Below are positions 31,453-37,863 of a stretch of 39,523 bases of DNA, piece after piece. Each line of letters starts with the position of its first letter. The first letter of the stretch is position 1. The position numbers were made by a program, and so were the translations under genes. Origin of the DNA: a virus. Below the pieces are notes generated by a model, which was not told the DNA's origin, searched no databases, and worked only from the letters and a program-made list of their open reading frames with translations. The stretch covers positions 1-39,523 of the IMG/VR virus record IMGVR_UViG_3300044797_000016; one strand, written 5' to 3'.

Positions 31453-31941
31453 TCATTGTTTCCCTCCTGACCGAATCCGCTCGGCTATTCCTTTACGTAT
31501 TGGGCGATACATTTTAGTAGGGTCGCTCATAATTGCCTTATAAACTTCTGTCGCGTCATAGTTTTCTGCAATTTTCGCATCCTCTTCTCGTTGCTCCTGA
31601 CGGCCTCTCGTATAAGCCTCAAAACATGTAGGACATTGTTTACTCTTAGCGGCCTCTGTTAATCCTTTCTTATATGCCTCTTCCTGTGCGAGTTTGATTT
31701 GCTCGGCTAATTCCTGTGTGAATACTTTCCATTCTCTATCTGATATACCGATATTTTGTTCGTCAAGAACGGCCCCTAGTTTCAAAGCAATACTTTCAGC
31801 CGTCACAGCCTTTCGGGGAGTCATGGCTTGATAGTGGAAATCTTCTGTATGTCTAGGAATGTCTTCTTTACATTGACATGGGCGTTTAGAAAAACAAGGT
31901 AAACATTCTTCTCGTTTATGTTCTTTGCAAATTTGTTTCAT
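31453..31941 (-). CDS. Cysteine-rich hypothetical protein, last early gene
   Basis: Protein of 162 residues from the ATG at 31941; the frame is open to 31980, but GGAGGAG directly upstream of this ATG decides the start. The N terminus is Cys-rich (CKEHKREECLPCFSKRPCQC), giving one or two zinc sites, and CPTC lies near 109-112 (KSKQCPTCFEAYTRGR). The middle is helical. No family recognised. It is the last minus-strand gene before the convergent terminator. Confidence 0.6.
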   Translation of the reverse strand: MKQICKEHKREECLPCFSKRPCQCKEDIPRHTEDFHYQAMTPRKAVTAESIALKLGAVLDEQNIGISDREWKVFTQELAEQIKLAQEEAYKKGLTEAAKSKQCPTCFEAYTRGRQEQREEDAKIAENYDATEVYKAIMSDPTKMYRPIRKGIAERIRSGGKQ

Positions 31942-31963
31942 TTCTCCTCCGTTCTGAGAGTAT

Positions 31964-32026
31964 TCATTTATGACATCCACACGGACATTGCGTACCTTGA
32001 TAATATTGACAATTATGACAATGCAT
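31964..32026 (-). CDS. Candidate 20-residue cysteine/histidine microprotein
   Basis: An ATG at 32026 overlaps the stop of the upstream gene (TAATG) and is preceded by GAGGAG at eight bases. It encodes 20 residues: MHCHNCQYYQGTQCPCGCHK, with five Cys and three His, enough ligands for one metal ion. Translation rests on the ribosome binding site and coupling only; such a small frame could also be a leader that links translation of its neighbours. Confidence 0.45.
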   Translation of the reverse strand: MHCHNCQYYQGTQCPCGCHK

Positions 32027-32334
32027 TATTCGCACTCCTCACATGGTCCATCTGATATATCAACTGTGGAACATGAATGGATATTTTTAGGCTTAATTTT
32101 CTCCTCCGTCTCTCGGAAGGGGGCGAGAGCTTCTGCTAATAATTTGCAAGTCGGCCAATGCATACTAGAACAAAATTCGCCGTGTATATCCTCATGGGCT
32201 TTCTCTGCCGCCTCTTTGACGGCGAAGAGTTTTTCAAGAGTTTCTACCATTTCTAATCCTTTAGCCATTGAAACTGTTCCCGGCATAATTTCCCATCGCT
32301 TCCGCAATTCGTCGAGCTGTTTCTCAGAGATCAT
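32026..32334 (-). CDS. Hypothetical protein with Cys/His sites
   Basis: Protein of 102 residues starting MISEKQLDELRKR. The frame opens at 32349, but the promoter at 32355-32383 would start transcription at about that position, leaving no leader for that ATG; the ATG at 32334 has AGGCGG upstream and is chosen. Helical first half (GLEMVETLEKLFAVKEAAEK), then FCSSMHWPTC and a final PCEEC, which suggest metal binding. No family recognised. Confidence 0.6.
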   Translation of the reverse strand: MISEKQLDELRKRWEIMPGTVSMAKGLEMVETLEKLFAVKEAAEKAHEDIHGEFCSSMHWPTCKLLAEALAPFRETEEKIKPKNIHSCSTVDISDGPCEECE

Positions 32335-32354
32335 TTCGCCGCCTTTCATACTTT

Positions 32355-32383
32355 AATATAACAGGCTTTCCCTACTTTGTCAA
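32355..32383 (-). promoter_or_regulatory. Sigma70-type promoter with inverted repeat
   Basis: On the minus strand, TTGACA (32378-32383), 17 bp ending TGT, then TATATT (32355-32360). A perfect seven-base inverted repeat, AACAGGC (32360-32366) and GCCTGTT (32385-32391), brackets the spacer and -35 box. The half-sites AGGC/GCCT are the same as at the main early promoter, but two bases closer together. It lies in the last codons of the protease gene. Confidence 0.85.
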
Positions 32384-33070
32384 GGCCTGTTTTAAGAAAT
32401 CTTTAATATGTTCCAGCCCTACAGCAAACCCCATCCCTGCCGCTGGTTCAAAGGGATTCTCCATGATTGTACCTTCTCCTACACCCACCAATCGTCCTGA
32501 GAGGTCTACCAATGGCCCTCCTGAATTGCCGGGATTAGTTGCTGCGCTTTGGATTACTACACCATGCGGCACGCCTTCAATGTCATCCGTGAAGTTCTCT
32601 ACCCATCCTACACTTACCGTATGCTGTAAGCCTAATGGAGAGCCGAATAGCACCACTTCCTGCCCTCTTACTAAAGGCTTGCCTATTTTGAAGTAAGGGA
32701 AGTTATACTGCGGTATAACAAGGTTAATCTGACCATTCTCTAATACAAATGGAGAATCTCCGTCTTTCCATAAAGGTCTTACTAAAGCTAAATCAAGGCG
32801 TTTATCTACAACCCCTATAGCGCCGACATAAACCGTTCCATCATCTGTCTTAATAAACACCTTGGTTATCTTATCATCAGACACGCAATGAGCACAAGTC
32901 AATACGTCTCCTTCTTTATCAATAAAAGCTCCTGAGCATACTCCTTGTCTATGATCGCTAAGTACCATACCTAATTTAACGACTTTATCTTTATCCTTTA
33001 CTACGACTTTCTCGGGGGACATGGCACAAGCAAACATTGGAACAAACAGCAAAAATAATTTTTTCATCAT
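32372..33070 (-). CDS. Exported trypsin-like serine protease
   Basis: Protein of 232 residues from the ATG at 33070, chosen because AGAGGAG lies five bases upstream; the frame extends eight codons further. An N-terminal signal peptide (KKLFLLFVPMFACAM) is followed by a chymotrypsin-fold protease of the HtrA/trypsin type with all three catalytic residues in context: His61 (LTCAHC), Asp93 (KRLDLALVRP) and Ser183 (NPGNSGGPLVDL). The Cys at the end of the signal has a poor lipobox, so lipoprotein anchoring is uncertain. No PDZ domain. It would act in the periplasm or at the cell surface; a role in host defence or superinfection exclusion is only a guess. Confidence 0.85.
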   Translation of the reverse strand: MMKKLFLLFVPMFACAMSPEKVVVKDKDKVVKLGMVLSDHRQGVCSGAFIDKEGDVLTCAHCVSDDKITKVFIKTDDGTVYVGAIGVVDKRLDLALVRPLWKDGDSPFVLENGQINLVIPQYNFPYFKIGKPLVRGQEVVLFGSPLGLQHTVSVGWVENFTDDIEGVPHGVVIQSAATNPGNSGGPLVDLSGRLVGVGEGTIMENPFEPAAGMGFAVGLEHIKDFLKQALTK

Positions 33071-33225
33071 TTTGACTCCTCTTGTTTTAAACAAATACAG
33101 TCTATATTTTTATCAACTAAATCTAATTGACGAATTGCATATGCGCATGTTTCAACATCTGGATACTCCACAACGGCGGTAATAAATCCGTGTAATAAAT
33201 GAATTGTTAATATTAAACTGTACAT
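33067..33225 (-). CDS. Small hydrophobic-start protein (52 residues)
   Basis: From the ATG at 33225, immediately after the stop of the upstream gene, 52 residues: a hydrophobic first 20 (MYSLILTIHLLHGFITAVVE), then a short helical part with three Cys (ETCAYAIRQLDL, and CIC). The stop overlaps the protease ATG (ATGATG), so protease translation is probably coupled to it. The end carries the AGAGGAG that serves the protease. No family recognised; it may assist export. Confidence 0.6.
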   Translation of the reverse strand: MYSLILTIHLLHGFITAVVEYPDVETCAYAIRQLDLVDKNIDCICLKQEESK

Positions 33226-33435
33226 TTATTTCCCCTTTTTGACATGCATTATTTTCTTGCCCTTAGTCAACTTCTTTAAATCCTCTTCATTAAGCTTTAA
33301 AGCCCTTAATTCATAGACTAATTCATTTAATATCATCATTCTCTCTTCTATTGTGTCTGCTTTTCTTGCTATACAGCGACGAAAAAATTCTTCTGTTGAA
33401 TCTAAATCAAGTCTAAATCCTATAGGATTATCCAA
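33226..33435 (-). CDS. Small helical hypothetical protein, TTG start
   Basis: Protein of 69 residues from a TTG at 33435. The frame opens nine codons earlier at an ATG without a ribosome binding site, whereas GGAGG lies at the right distance before this TTG. It overlaps the exonuclease gene by eight bases. Sequence: an acidic helical first part (DLDSTEEFFRRC), LNELVYELRALKLNEEDLKK, then a basic end (KGKKIMHVKKGK). No family recognised. Confidence 0.55.
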   Translation of the reverse strand: MDNPIGFRLDLDSTEEFFRRCIARKADTIEERMMILNELVYELRALKLNEEDLKKLTKGKKIMHVKKGK

Positions 33436-34153
33436 TTTTACCTCCGAGAGTCCATTTTCCACATGCCTGACAATGTAATCGTTGATATACTAACTTTGCT
33501 TTACGTTCTGTGCCTCTTTTCTGTAATTTAGCTTCTCCACATACAGGGCAAGTTCCGTTATTATAAACAGAGGGCATTGATTGCGGTGTCCAAGCCTTTA
33601 ATTTGTTATAAAGCTCTTCCGTACTCAGAACATCGTGAATATTGTACTCTTTCATCGCATCCCAGGCCTTACGATTTCCTGCAAGGCATTCTGTCCATAA
33701 AGACATACCTCGGAATTTCTTATGGCTAAGCTTCTTATACTTTGTACACAATTTGTCAGTTAAATATTCCAATTTGTTTGATGTAAATTCAAACACTTTC
33801 TTAGCAATTCTGTATGTGTCCAAATGCTTAACCGGGCTAGGCGGCTTCATTCCATGTAATATGAACCTAGCATTAATCTTTGGAATATCAAAGCTTTGTC
33901 CATTCTGTGTAACTACAATATCTGCTTTATCTAGGAAGTCCCATAGCACTTTTAAAATACGTTTATCGTTCTTATCATTTCGCTTGTCGTGATACACCAC
34001 TAAGTCAGAATTTAGCCATTTGGCAGACCATGCCATGATTTGCCAATCTTCCTTAATCTGATTCAGAGCTACAAATTGCTCTTTTAGATTCCAGACATAG
34101 GCTACAATAGGCTGAGTTTCGATATCGAGGACTAGAACGTTAGATTCGCTCAT
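33428..34153 (-). CDS. DnaQ/PolB-like 3'-5' exonuclease with zinc ribbon
   Basis: Protein of 241 residues. DEDD-type exonuclease motifs: Exo I VLDIETQP (Asp10, Glu12), Exo II TQNGQSFDIPK (Asp89) and Exo III YNIHDVLSTEELY (Tyr170, Asp174). Residues 202-231 form a C-terminal zinc ribbon, CPVCG and CQACG, followed by a short basic end. It lies near the polymerase gene, so it could proofread or degrade host DNA. Its ATG overlaps the HNH gene by four bases. The polymerase has its own exonuclease domain, which makes a second free exonuclease noteworthy. Confidence 0.82.
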   Translation of the reverse strand: MSESNVLVLDIETQPIVAYVWNLKEQFVALNQIKEDWQIMAWSAKWLNSDLVVYHDKRNDKNDKRILKVLWDFLDKADIVVTQNGQSFDIPKINARFILHGMKPPSPVKHLDTYRIAKKVFEFTSNKLEYLTDKLCTKYKKLSHKKFRGMSLWTECLAGNRKAWDAMKEYNIHDVLSTEELYNKLKAWTPQSMPSVYNNGTCPVCGEAKLQKRGTERKAKLVYQRLHCQACGKWTLGGKIG

Positions 34154-34527
34154 TTCGCCGCCTTTTCCTGATTTGTCTTAATTAAGTGGCACTCTGTACA
34201 CAAAAACTGTAAATTCTCTATAGGACAGAAAAGCTTCTCGTACCATTTCTTATAGTCTGACCACTTCTTAGGCCCTTTGCCAATAGGCAAAATATGATCT
34301 ACAGCTCCGTCTATTTTACGACGCTTACGCTTTCGATTTGTTATATAATCGACTATAAAAACAGCACGACTACATTCGTCACACTTATAAATACCCTTAG
34401 CCATTCGGGCTTTCTTGAGTACTTCCCGTCTTTCCAGGCTCCAACGCCATGTCTTTCGGGCCGCCGCTACTAGATAGCGGTGAGGTGTCCATTCTCGCTT
34501 CGTTCGCGCCTCTTTTGGCTTTTTCAT
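34150..34527 (-). CDS. HNH endonuclease (replication cluster)
   Basis: Protein of 125 residues from the ATG at 34527, with AGGCGG upstream; the frame is open to 34578. HNH features: CDEC, then VDHILPIGKGP, a Trp/Lys-rich turn, and a final NLQFLCTECHLIKT. Unlike the two homing-type genes in the early arm, this type (D-H-I-x-P and C-x2-C-H) is common in phage replication or packaging clusters and may nick or process phage DNA. It overlaps the exonuclease ATG by four bases. Confidence 0.8.
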   Translation of the reverse strand: MKKPKEARTKREWTPHRYLVAAARKTWRWSLERREVLKKARMAKGIYKCDECSRAVFIVDYITNRKRKRRKIDGAVDHILPIGKGPKKWSDYKKWYEKLFCPIENLQFLCTECHLIKTNQEKAAK

Positions 34528-34639
34528 TCCGTTTCCGCCTTTTAATTCGTTGATCCCGGCTATTCCACCAGTGGTCATAGAACAGCTCTATCCATAGTGT
34601 AACTAAAACTGCTGTTTCGAGTTTTTGATCTAAAGTCAT
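34397..34639 (-). CDS. Possible small protein overlapping the HNH gene
   Basis: The ATG at 34639 overlaps the polymerase stop (TAATG) and opens an 80-residue frame: a hydrophobic, Trp-rich start (LETAVLVTLWIELFYDHWWN), then basic and low-complexity residues where it overlaps the HNH gene in another frame. The coupled start is typical of real genes in this arm; the second half, shadowing the HNH gene, is less convincing. Low confidence. Confidence 0.35.
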   Translation of the reverse strand: MTLDQKLETAVLVTLWIELFYDHWWNSRDQRIKRRKRNEKAKRGANEARMDTSPLSSSGGPKDMALEPGKTGSTQESPNG

Positions 34640-36378
34640 TAATGCACTTCCGCCCAGTTTGTACCTGTTTTGACATCTACAGTTAATGGTACATCTAGCT
34701 TAATTGCATTTTCCATTTCGTATTGTACTGCTGCTGAATCATGTTCAATATAAGAAGATTCGAATAATAATTCATCGTATATTTGAACTAACAAACCGAA
34801 TGAGGGCGAGAAACGGTCTTTATGTTTCGAGATCCCTATCATAGCCATCTTCATTATTTCTGCTGCTGATCCCTGTGAAATATTGTTGATAATTTGGCGC
34901 TCCGCACTTTCACGCCGCCAGATGTTGCCATCAGATAAACCATCAACTTTAATTCGCCGTCCAAGTAAAGTCGTGCAGAAGCCGCTTCGTTTAGCGTCAA
35001 AGAGCAACTTATCTTGCCATCGTCTAAGACTTGGAAACAAAGTCCACCAGGCGTTAATTTGGTTTTGCGCTTCTTCAAGTGTTCCTCCAAGCTGTCGTTG
35101 AACTGAATATTTACTTGCTCTATAGCCTACGGAAAGATTAAGCACTTTGGCCCGGTCTCTCTCAATCCCCAAACGCTCGGCTGTAAATGTGTGGAAATCA
35201 ATCCCGTCATTAAACATTCGGCACAATACAGGGTCCTTTGATAAATGTGCCATGACTCTGGGCTCAATCTGGCCAAAATCGCAATCTCCCATAAGCATTC
35301 CGGGTCTAGGGACAAACATCCGCCGCACTTTCTTTCCATTTTCGGTTTTCCTTGGTATTTGCAATAAGTTAGGATTTGAACAGCTTAAACGCCCTGTCCT
35401 CGTTCCACATTGGTTGAACCACGGATGTACTATACTTTTGCTTCTCTCCAAATATGGATTGACAAAAGAGGAAAGCAACGTATCCAATTCTGAGTATTTG
35501 AGTAACAAGGACACGGTGGGATTATCCGCGACCGATGCCAAGGCCCGCTTATCCGTAGACGACTTTCCTTTGAATGTCGGATAGATTTCTTTCGCATTTA
35601 GGGAGTCCAATAATTGCCGAGGAGAATTGAGATTAATATCCCCCAACTCGTTTTTAATTTCTCGCTCAATCGGCATCTTTTGCAATTCCAAGGTTGTTTT
35701 AAGTGATTCCAAGTATTTAAGGTCAACACAAATCCCCCTTGCTTCCATTGCCGCTAAGATAAAGGCTACAGGACGTTCTATTTGTTCAAAATAATCACTA
35801 GGGCACCCTGTAGAGCTAAATCCAGGTACTAATTTACCTATTTGTTTTTCATAAAGTTTCCATGTTACATAACAATCCAAGGCGTTATAGGCAGATACGA
35901 TATTAATAGGCCATTTATCTAATGTGCGACGTTCCGTTGCCTGTTTCTTCGTTCTTTTACCACAAATATCGTCATAATTAGGATATTCTATATCTAAATC
36001 TTCTTTAGCTAGCTGTTTAAGGCCAAAACCATGACGACTACTATCGTTAATATGGGCAATAAGAGATGTATCCCAAACCAATTGATTATCATTAACATTA
36101 ATCCCCCATGACCGAAGACAGTCAAAGTCTGAAACACCGTTATGACAAATTAAAGAAAGGGCAGAAAAATCAATATGATTAAGAAGTACAAGGTCACTGA
36201 AATAATAACTAGCGCCGCCGTTATAAAAACCACACCCAACAAACCCCCCTTGCTCATCGTGTTCAACATCACAAGACCATATTCCTTCAGGTGTAAAAGT
36301 TTCATCATCAATTCTTAGGTCCAGATTGTGTTGCCTTATTAATCCATCGAAAACACTTTGAAGCTCCTCTAATTCCAT
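34639..36378 (-). CDS. Family A DNA polymerase with proofreading domain
   Basis: Protein of 579 residues. Exonuclease domain (about 1-190): SCDVEHDE (Asp37, Glu39), ICHNGVSDFD, and YNALDCYVTW. Polymerase domain: motif A DCDFGQIEPRVMAHLSKD (Asp367, Glu372); motif B RDRAKVLNLSVGYRASKYS with Lys411, Leu415 and Tyr419; motif C VQIYDELLFE (Asp535, Glu536). Leu415 stands where E. coli Pol I has Phe762, and Tyr534 replaces the usual His of HDE. It is shorter than Pol I because the 5' nuclease is missing. AGGA lies near the ATG. It replicates the phage genome with the PrimPol-helicase. Confidence 0.92.
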   Translation of the reverse strand: MELEELQSVFDGLIRQHNLDLRIDDETFTPEGIWSCDVEHDEQGGFVGCGFYNGGASYYFSDLVLLNHIDFSALSLICHNGVSDFDCLRSWGINVNDNQLVWDTSLIAHINDSSRHGFGLKQLAKEDLDIEYPNYDDICGKRTKKQATERRTLDKWPINIVSAYNALDCYVTWKLYEKQIGKLVPGFSSTGCPSDYFEQIERPVAFILAAMEARGICVDLKYLESLKTTLELQKMPIEREIKNELGDINLNSPRQLLDSLNAKEIYPTFKGKSSTDKRALASVADNPTVSLLLKYSELDTLLSSFVNPYLERSKSIVHPWFNQCGTRTGRLSCSNPNLLQIPRKTENGKKVRRMFVPRPGMLMGDCDFGQIEPRVMAHLSKDPVLCRMFNDGIDFHTFTAERLGIERDRAKVLNLSVGYRASKYSVQRQLGGTLEEAQNQINAWWTLFPSLRRWQDKLLFDAKRSGFCTTLLGRRIKVDGLSDGNIWRRESAERQIINNISQGSAAEIMKMAMIGISKHKDRFSPSFGLLVQIYDELLFESSYIEHDSAAVQYEMENAIKLDVPLTVDVKTGTNWAEVH

Positions 36379-36493
36379 AAATTAGTCCTATTCCTGTGTA
36401 TATAGCGACACAGACGCAGGCAGCTATAAAGCTAATAAGGCAAGCTATTAACAGTGCTTTTAGGTAATTCTTTATATCTATCATCCAGTTCAA
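36308..36493 (-). CDS. Small membrane protein overlapping both neighbours, TTG start
   Basis: Protein of 61 residues from a TTG at 36493; AGGAG lies seven bases before it, which favours TTG over the ATG three codons later. One strong hydrophobic stretch (about 13-40, LKALLIACLISFIAACVCVA and on to GLIYG), then a basic tail. It overlaps the upstream gene by 62 bases and the polymerase by 71. The long overlaps lower confidence, but the ribosome binding site is good. Function unknown. Confidence 0.55.
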   Translation of the reverse strand: MNWMIDIKNYLKALLIACLISFIAACVCVAIYTGIGLIYGIRGASKCFRWINKATQSGPKN

Positions 36494-36779
36494 TATGATT
36501 CTCCTGATAGTCTAAAAGCATAAGAGCATCGTAGGCCAAGTGGGCCAAATGAGGAAGACCGCTCTCCAAATCCAAATCTTCCCCTCTTAAAAAGGCCGCT
36601 AGATGCCTAGAACAAGAGCCTAAAAGCTTCATCCAAGGCATTCCTGCCTTGTAATTCCATTGCCCATACTTCTTAGCTCCAAAGTCGCCTACTTTGGCCA
36701 CATAAATTAGCCCGGGCATAGCAAAAATATATTGCAGTTGTATTTTGCCCGTATCTAAATGTTTTGCTTCATTCGTCAT
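36432..36779 (-). CDS. dATP/dGTP diphosphohydrolase-like protein (DUF5664/MazZ type)
   Basis: Protein of 115 residues. The sequence fits the all-alpha dATP/dGTP diphosphohydrolase-like family (DUF5664): LDTGKIQLQYIF, VAKVGDFGAKKYGQWN, then SRHLAAFLRGEDLDLESGLP followed by HLAHLAYDALMLL. The acidic and His residues in the last block are the likely metal-binding site. Relatives include MazZ of phages with 2-aminoadenine DNA, but the family is widespread in phages without it. It probably trims the nucleotide pool. The promoter at 36815-36843 is its nearest. Confidence 0.72.
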   Translation of the reverse strand: MTNEAKHLDTGKIQLQYIFAMPGLIYVAKVGDFGAKKYGQWNYKAGMPWMKLLGSCSRHLAAFLRGEDLDLESGLPHLAHLAYDALMLLDYQENHIELDDRYKELPKSTVNSLPY

Positions 36780-36867
36780 AGGCTTTAACCTCTTTCAATA
36801 TCTGTTCCAAAAGAAGTATAACAGATTGTTCAAACAATGTCAAGTGCTTTAAATCTTCTACTCTCAT
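36769..36867 (-). CDS. Candidate 32-residue helical peptide
   Basis: The ATG at 36867 overlaps the stop of the upstream gene (TAATG); the frame encodes 32 residues, an amphipathic helix (MRVEDLKHLTLFEQSVILLL, then EQILKEVKAYDE), and its stop overlaps the next gene by 11 bases. The promoter at 36815-36843 lies inside it, so either the promoter is embedded in a real gene or the frame is a chance product of coupling. Low to moderate confidence. Confidence 0.45.
   Translation of the reverse strand: MRVEDLKHLTLFEQSVILLLEQILKEVKAYDE
36815..36843 (-). promoter_or_regulatory. Sigma70-type promoter with spacer palindrome
   Basis: On the minus strand, TTGACA (36838-36843), 17 bp, then TATACT (36815-36820) preceded by TGT. 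The spacer contains ATTGTTTGAACAAT, a perfect 14-bp palindrome, a likely operator. It would drive the dATP/dGTP diphosphohydrolase-like gene, the polymerase and genes beyond. It matches the promoter at 2071-2099 around the -10 (AATCTGTTATACTTC). Confidence 0.85.
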
Positions 36868-37121
36868 TATCCTAAGTTCCCTAGCGCTTCGCCATTATCG
36901 GCAATCTTCTCGTCTTCATATTTACTAACTTTAAGTCTATATATCTCTAATGCAGCGCAGAATAGAGAGCCCATAACGACGCAAAACACGCTGAAGCTGC
37001 GCCCATTACGTACAACATACTCAACACATTCTTTATAGAGAACATAGGTAAGATCTCCCGCTTTCATAGGTTTACGTCCATCGTCAATACTACTCATTTC
37101 TGCTTTTGTAATATGAGGCAT
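36867..37121 (-). CDS. Conserved small phage protein (DUF6899-like)
   Basis: Protein of 84 residues. It contains KAGDLTYVLYKECVEYVVRN, VVMGSLFCAALEIYRLKV and a final KYEDEKIADNGEALG. The pattern GDL-x-Y, G-x-L-x2-A-x-LE-x-YR and YED-x-KI-x2-NG matches a widespread phage family that I know as DUF6899. Its function has not been established. It sits between the two nucleotide-metabolism genes. The gene begins one base after the end of the deoxyribosyltransferase-like gene. Confidence 0.6.
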   Translation of the reverse strand: MPHITKAEMSSIDDGRKPMKAGDLTYVLYKECVEYVVRNGRSFSVFCVVMGSLFCAALEIYRLKVSKYEDEKIADNGEALGNLG

Positions 37122-37574
37122 TTAAACTTTCTCCTTTAGCTCTTCTGCGAGAGCAAATATAGCATCTTGTAATGTCTCATGCAATCCATCTACCAATATG
37201 TTTGTAAAACTCATCTTTGCTTGCGACACTCTTTGAGGAGCCACTAAATGAACAGGAATAAACCTATGGAACACGGCGTATGCCATTTCCCAGTTTGTAC
37301 CATCGCTTTGCATATCGCCTGTGATATTCAGTATTGCACGACTTTGTGATACGGCTTGTAGATCCTTTTTTACAAAAGCTGCCATACGATCACGATCAAA
37401 AGCATTACTAATGATATCGTTCATATCTTCATGCTTTTCGAGTCCTTCATTATCACTAGGATCATAATAAGTTAATCCATAAGCTGATAACAAAGCTTTG
37501 GTTTCAGCTCTTTCTAAAAGAACTTCGCCTATCTTGCGATGCGTCATTGCACCAGCAATATAAATGTCATACAT
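37122..37574 (-). CDS. Nucleoside 2-deoxyribosyltransferase-like protein
   Basis: Protein of 150 residues with the Rossmann-like pattern of the family: YIAGAMT near the start, a Tyr/Pro turn (TYYDPSDN), an Asp in FVKKDLQAVSQSRAIL, then SDGTNWEMAYA with the probable catalytic Glu. The family breaks or exchanges the N-glycosidic bond of deoxynucleosides or deoxynucleotides, or in other branches acts on NAD-like molecules. In a phage it may alter nucleotide pools. The actual substrate cannot be read from the sequence. Confidence 0.7.
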   Translation of the reverse strand: MYDIYIAGAMTHRKIGEVLLERAETKALLSAYGLTYYDPSDNEGLEKHEDMNDIISNAFDRDRMAAFVKKDLQAVSQSRAILNITGDMQSDGTNWEMAYAVFHRFIPVHLVAPQRVSQAKMSFTNILVDGLHETLQDAIFALAEELKEKV

Positions 37575-37580
37575 GGGATG

Positions 37581-37691
37581 TTAGTCTCCCTCAATAAGTC
37601 CTGTGCCGTTGCAATAGCTGCATTCTATTTCTTTCTCTTCCCCGCCATGCCCTACCCATAGTACTCCTTGTCCTTCACATATATCACACAA
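37581..37691 (-). CDS. Mini DnaJ-type zinc-finger protein (36 residues)
   Basis: From a TTG at 37691, with GGAG seven bases upstream, 36 residues carrying two CxxCxGxG motifs: CDICEGQG at 2-9 and CSYCNGTG about 24-31. This is the DnaJ-type zinc-binding unit reduced to one pair. It overlaps the upstream gene by 11 bases and ends just before the deoxyribosyltransferase-like gene. Function unknown; DnaJ zinc fingers bind unfolded protein or nucleic acids. Confidence 0.65.
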   Translation of the reverse strand: MCDICEGQGVLWVGHGGEEKEIECSYCNGTGLIEGD

Positions 37692-37863
37692 GATAAGACT
37701 CCTTACAGGCAACGTGAGATACACTATCTTGGTCAATATCGTGCGGTTTGGTAGTGCTAAAACTTACTCTGCTAGGTAGTTCCCGCCAATAGGCATAGGC
37801 CACATACATTACTTCGTCATCTTCTTTGAACGGCCTATTGCAAAGATTGCATGTTAAATTCAT
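37684..37863 (-). CDS. Small zinc-motif protein (59 residues)
   Basis: The ATG at 37863 overlaps the primase-helicase stop (TAATG). The 59 residues begin MNLTCNLCNRPFKEDDEV, with a CxxC pair, and include HVACKE near the end, which together could hold zinc. No family recognised. It carries, close to its end, the ribosome binding site of the next small zinc-finger gene. Confidence 0.6.
   Translation of the reverse strand: MNLTCNLCNRPFKEDDEVMYVAYAYWRELPSRVSFSTTKPHDIDQDSVSHVACKESYLV

Noticed and set aside
34854-35584. Frames on either strand inside the polymerase gene
   Set aside because: All lie within conserved polymerase motifs and have shadow-type composition.
34639-37574. 2-aminoadenine (Z-genome) system
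   Set aside because: A MazZ-like protein and a PolA are present, but no PurZ or DatZ homologue was recognised, so the claim is not supported.
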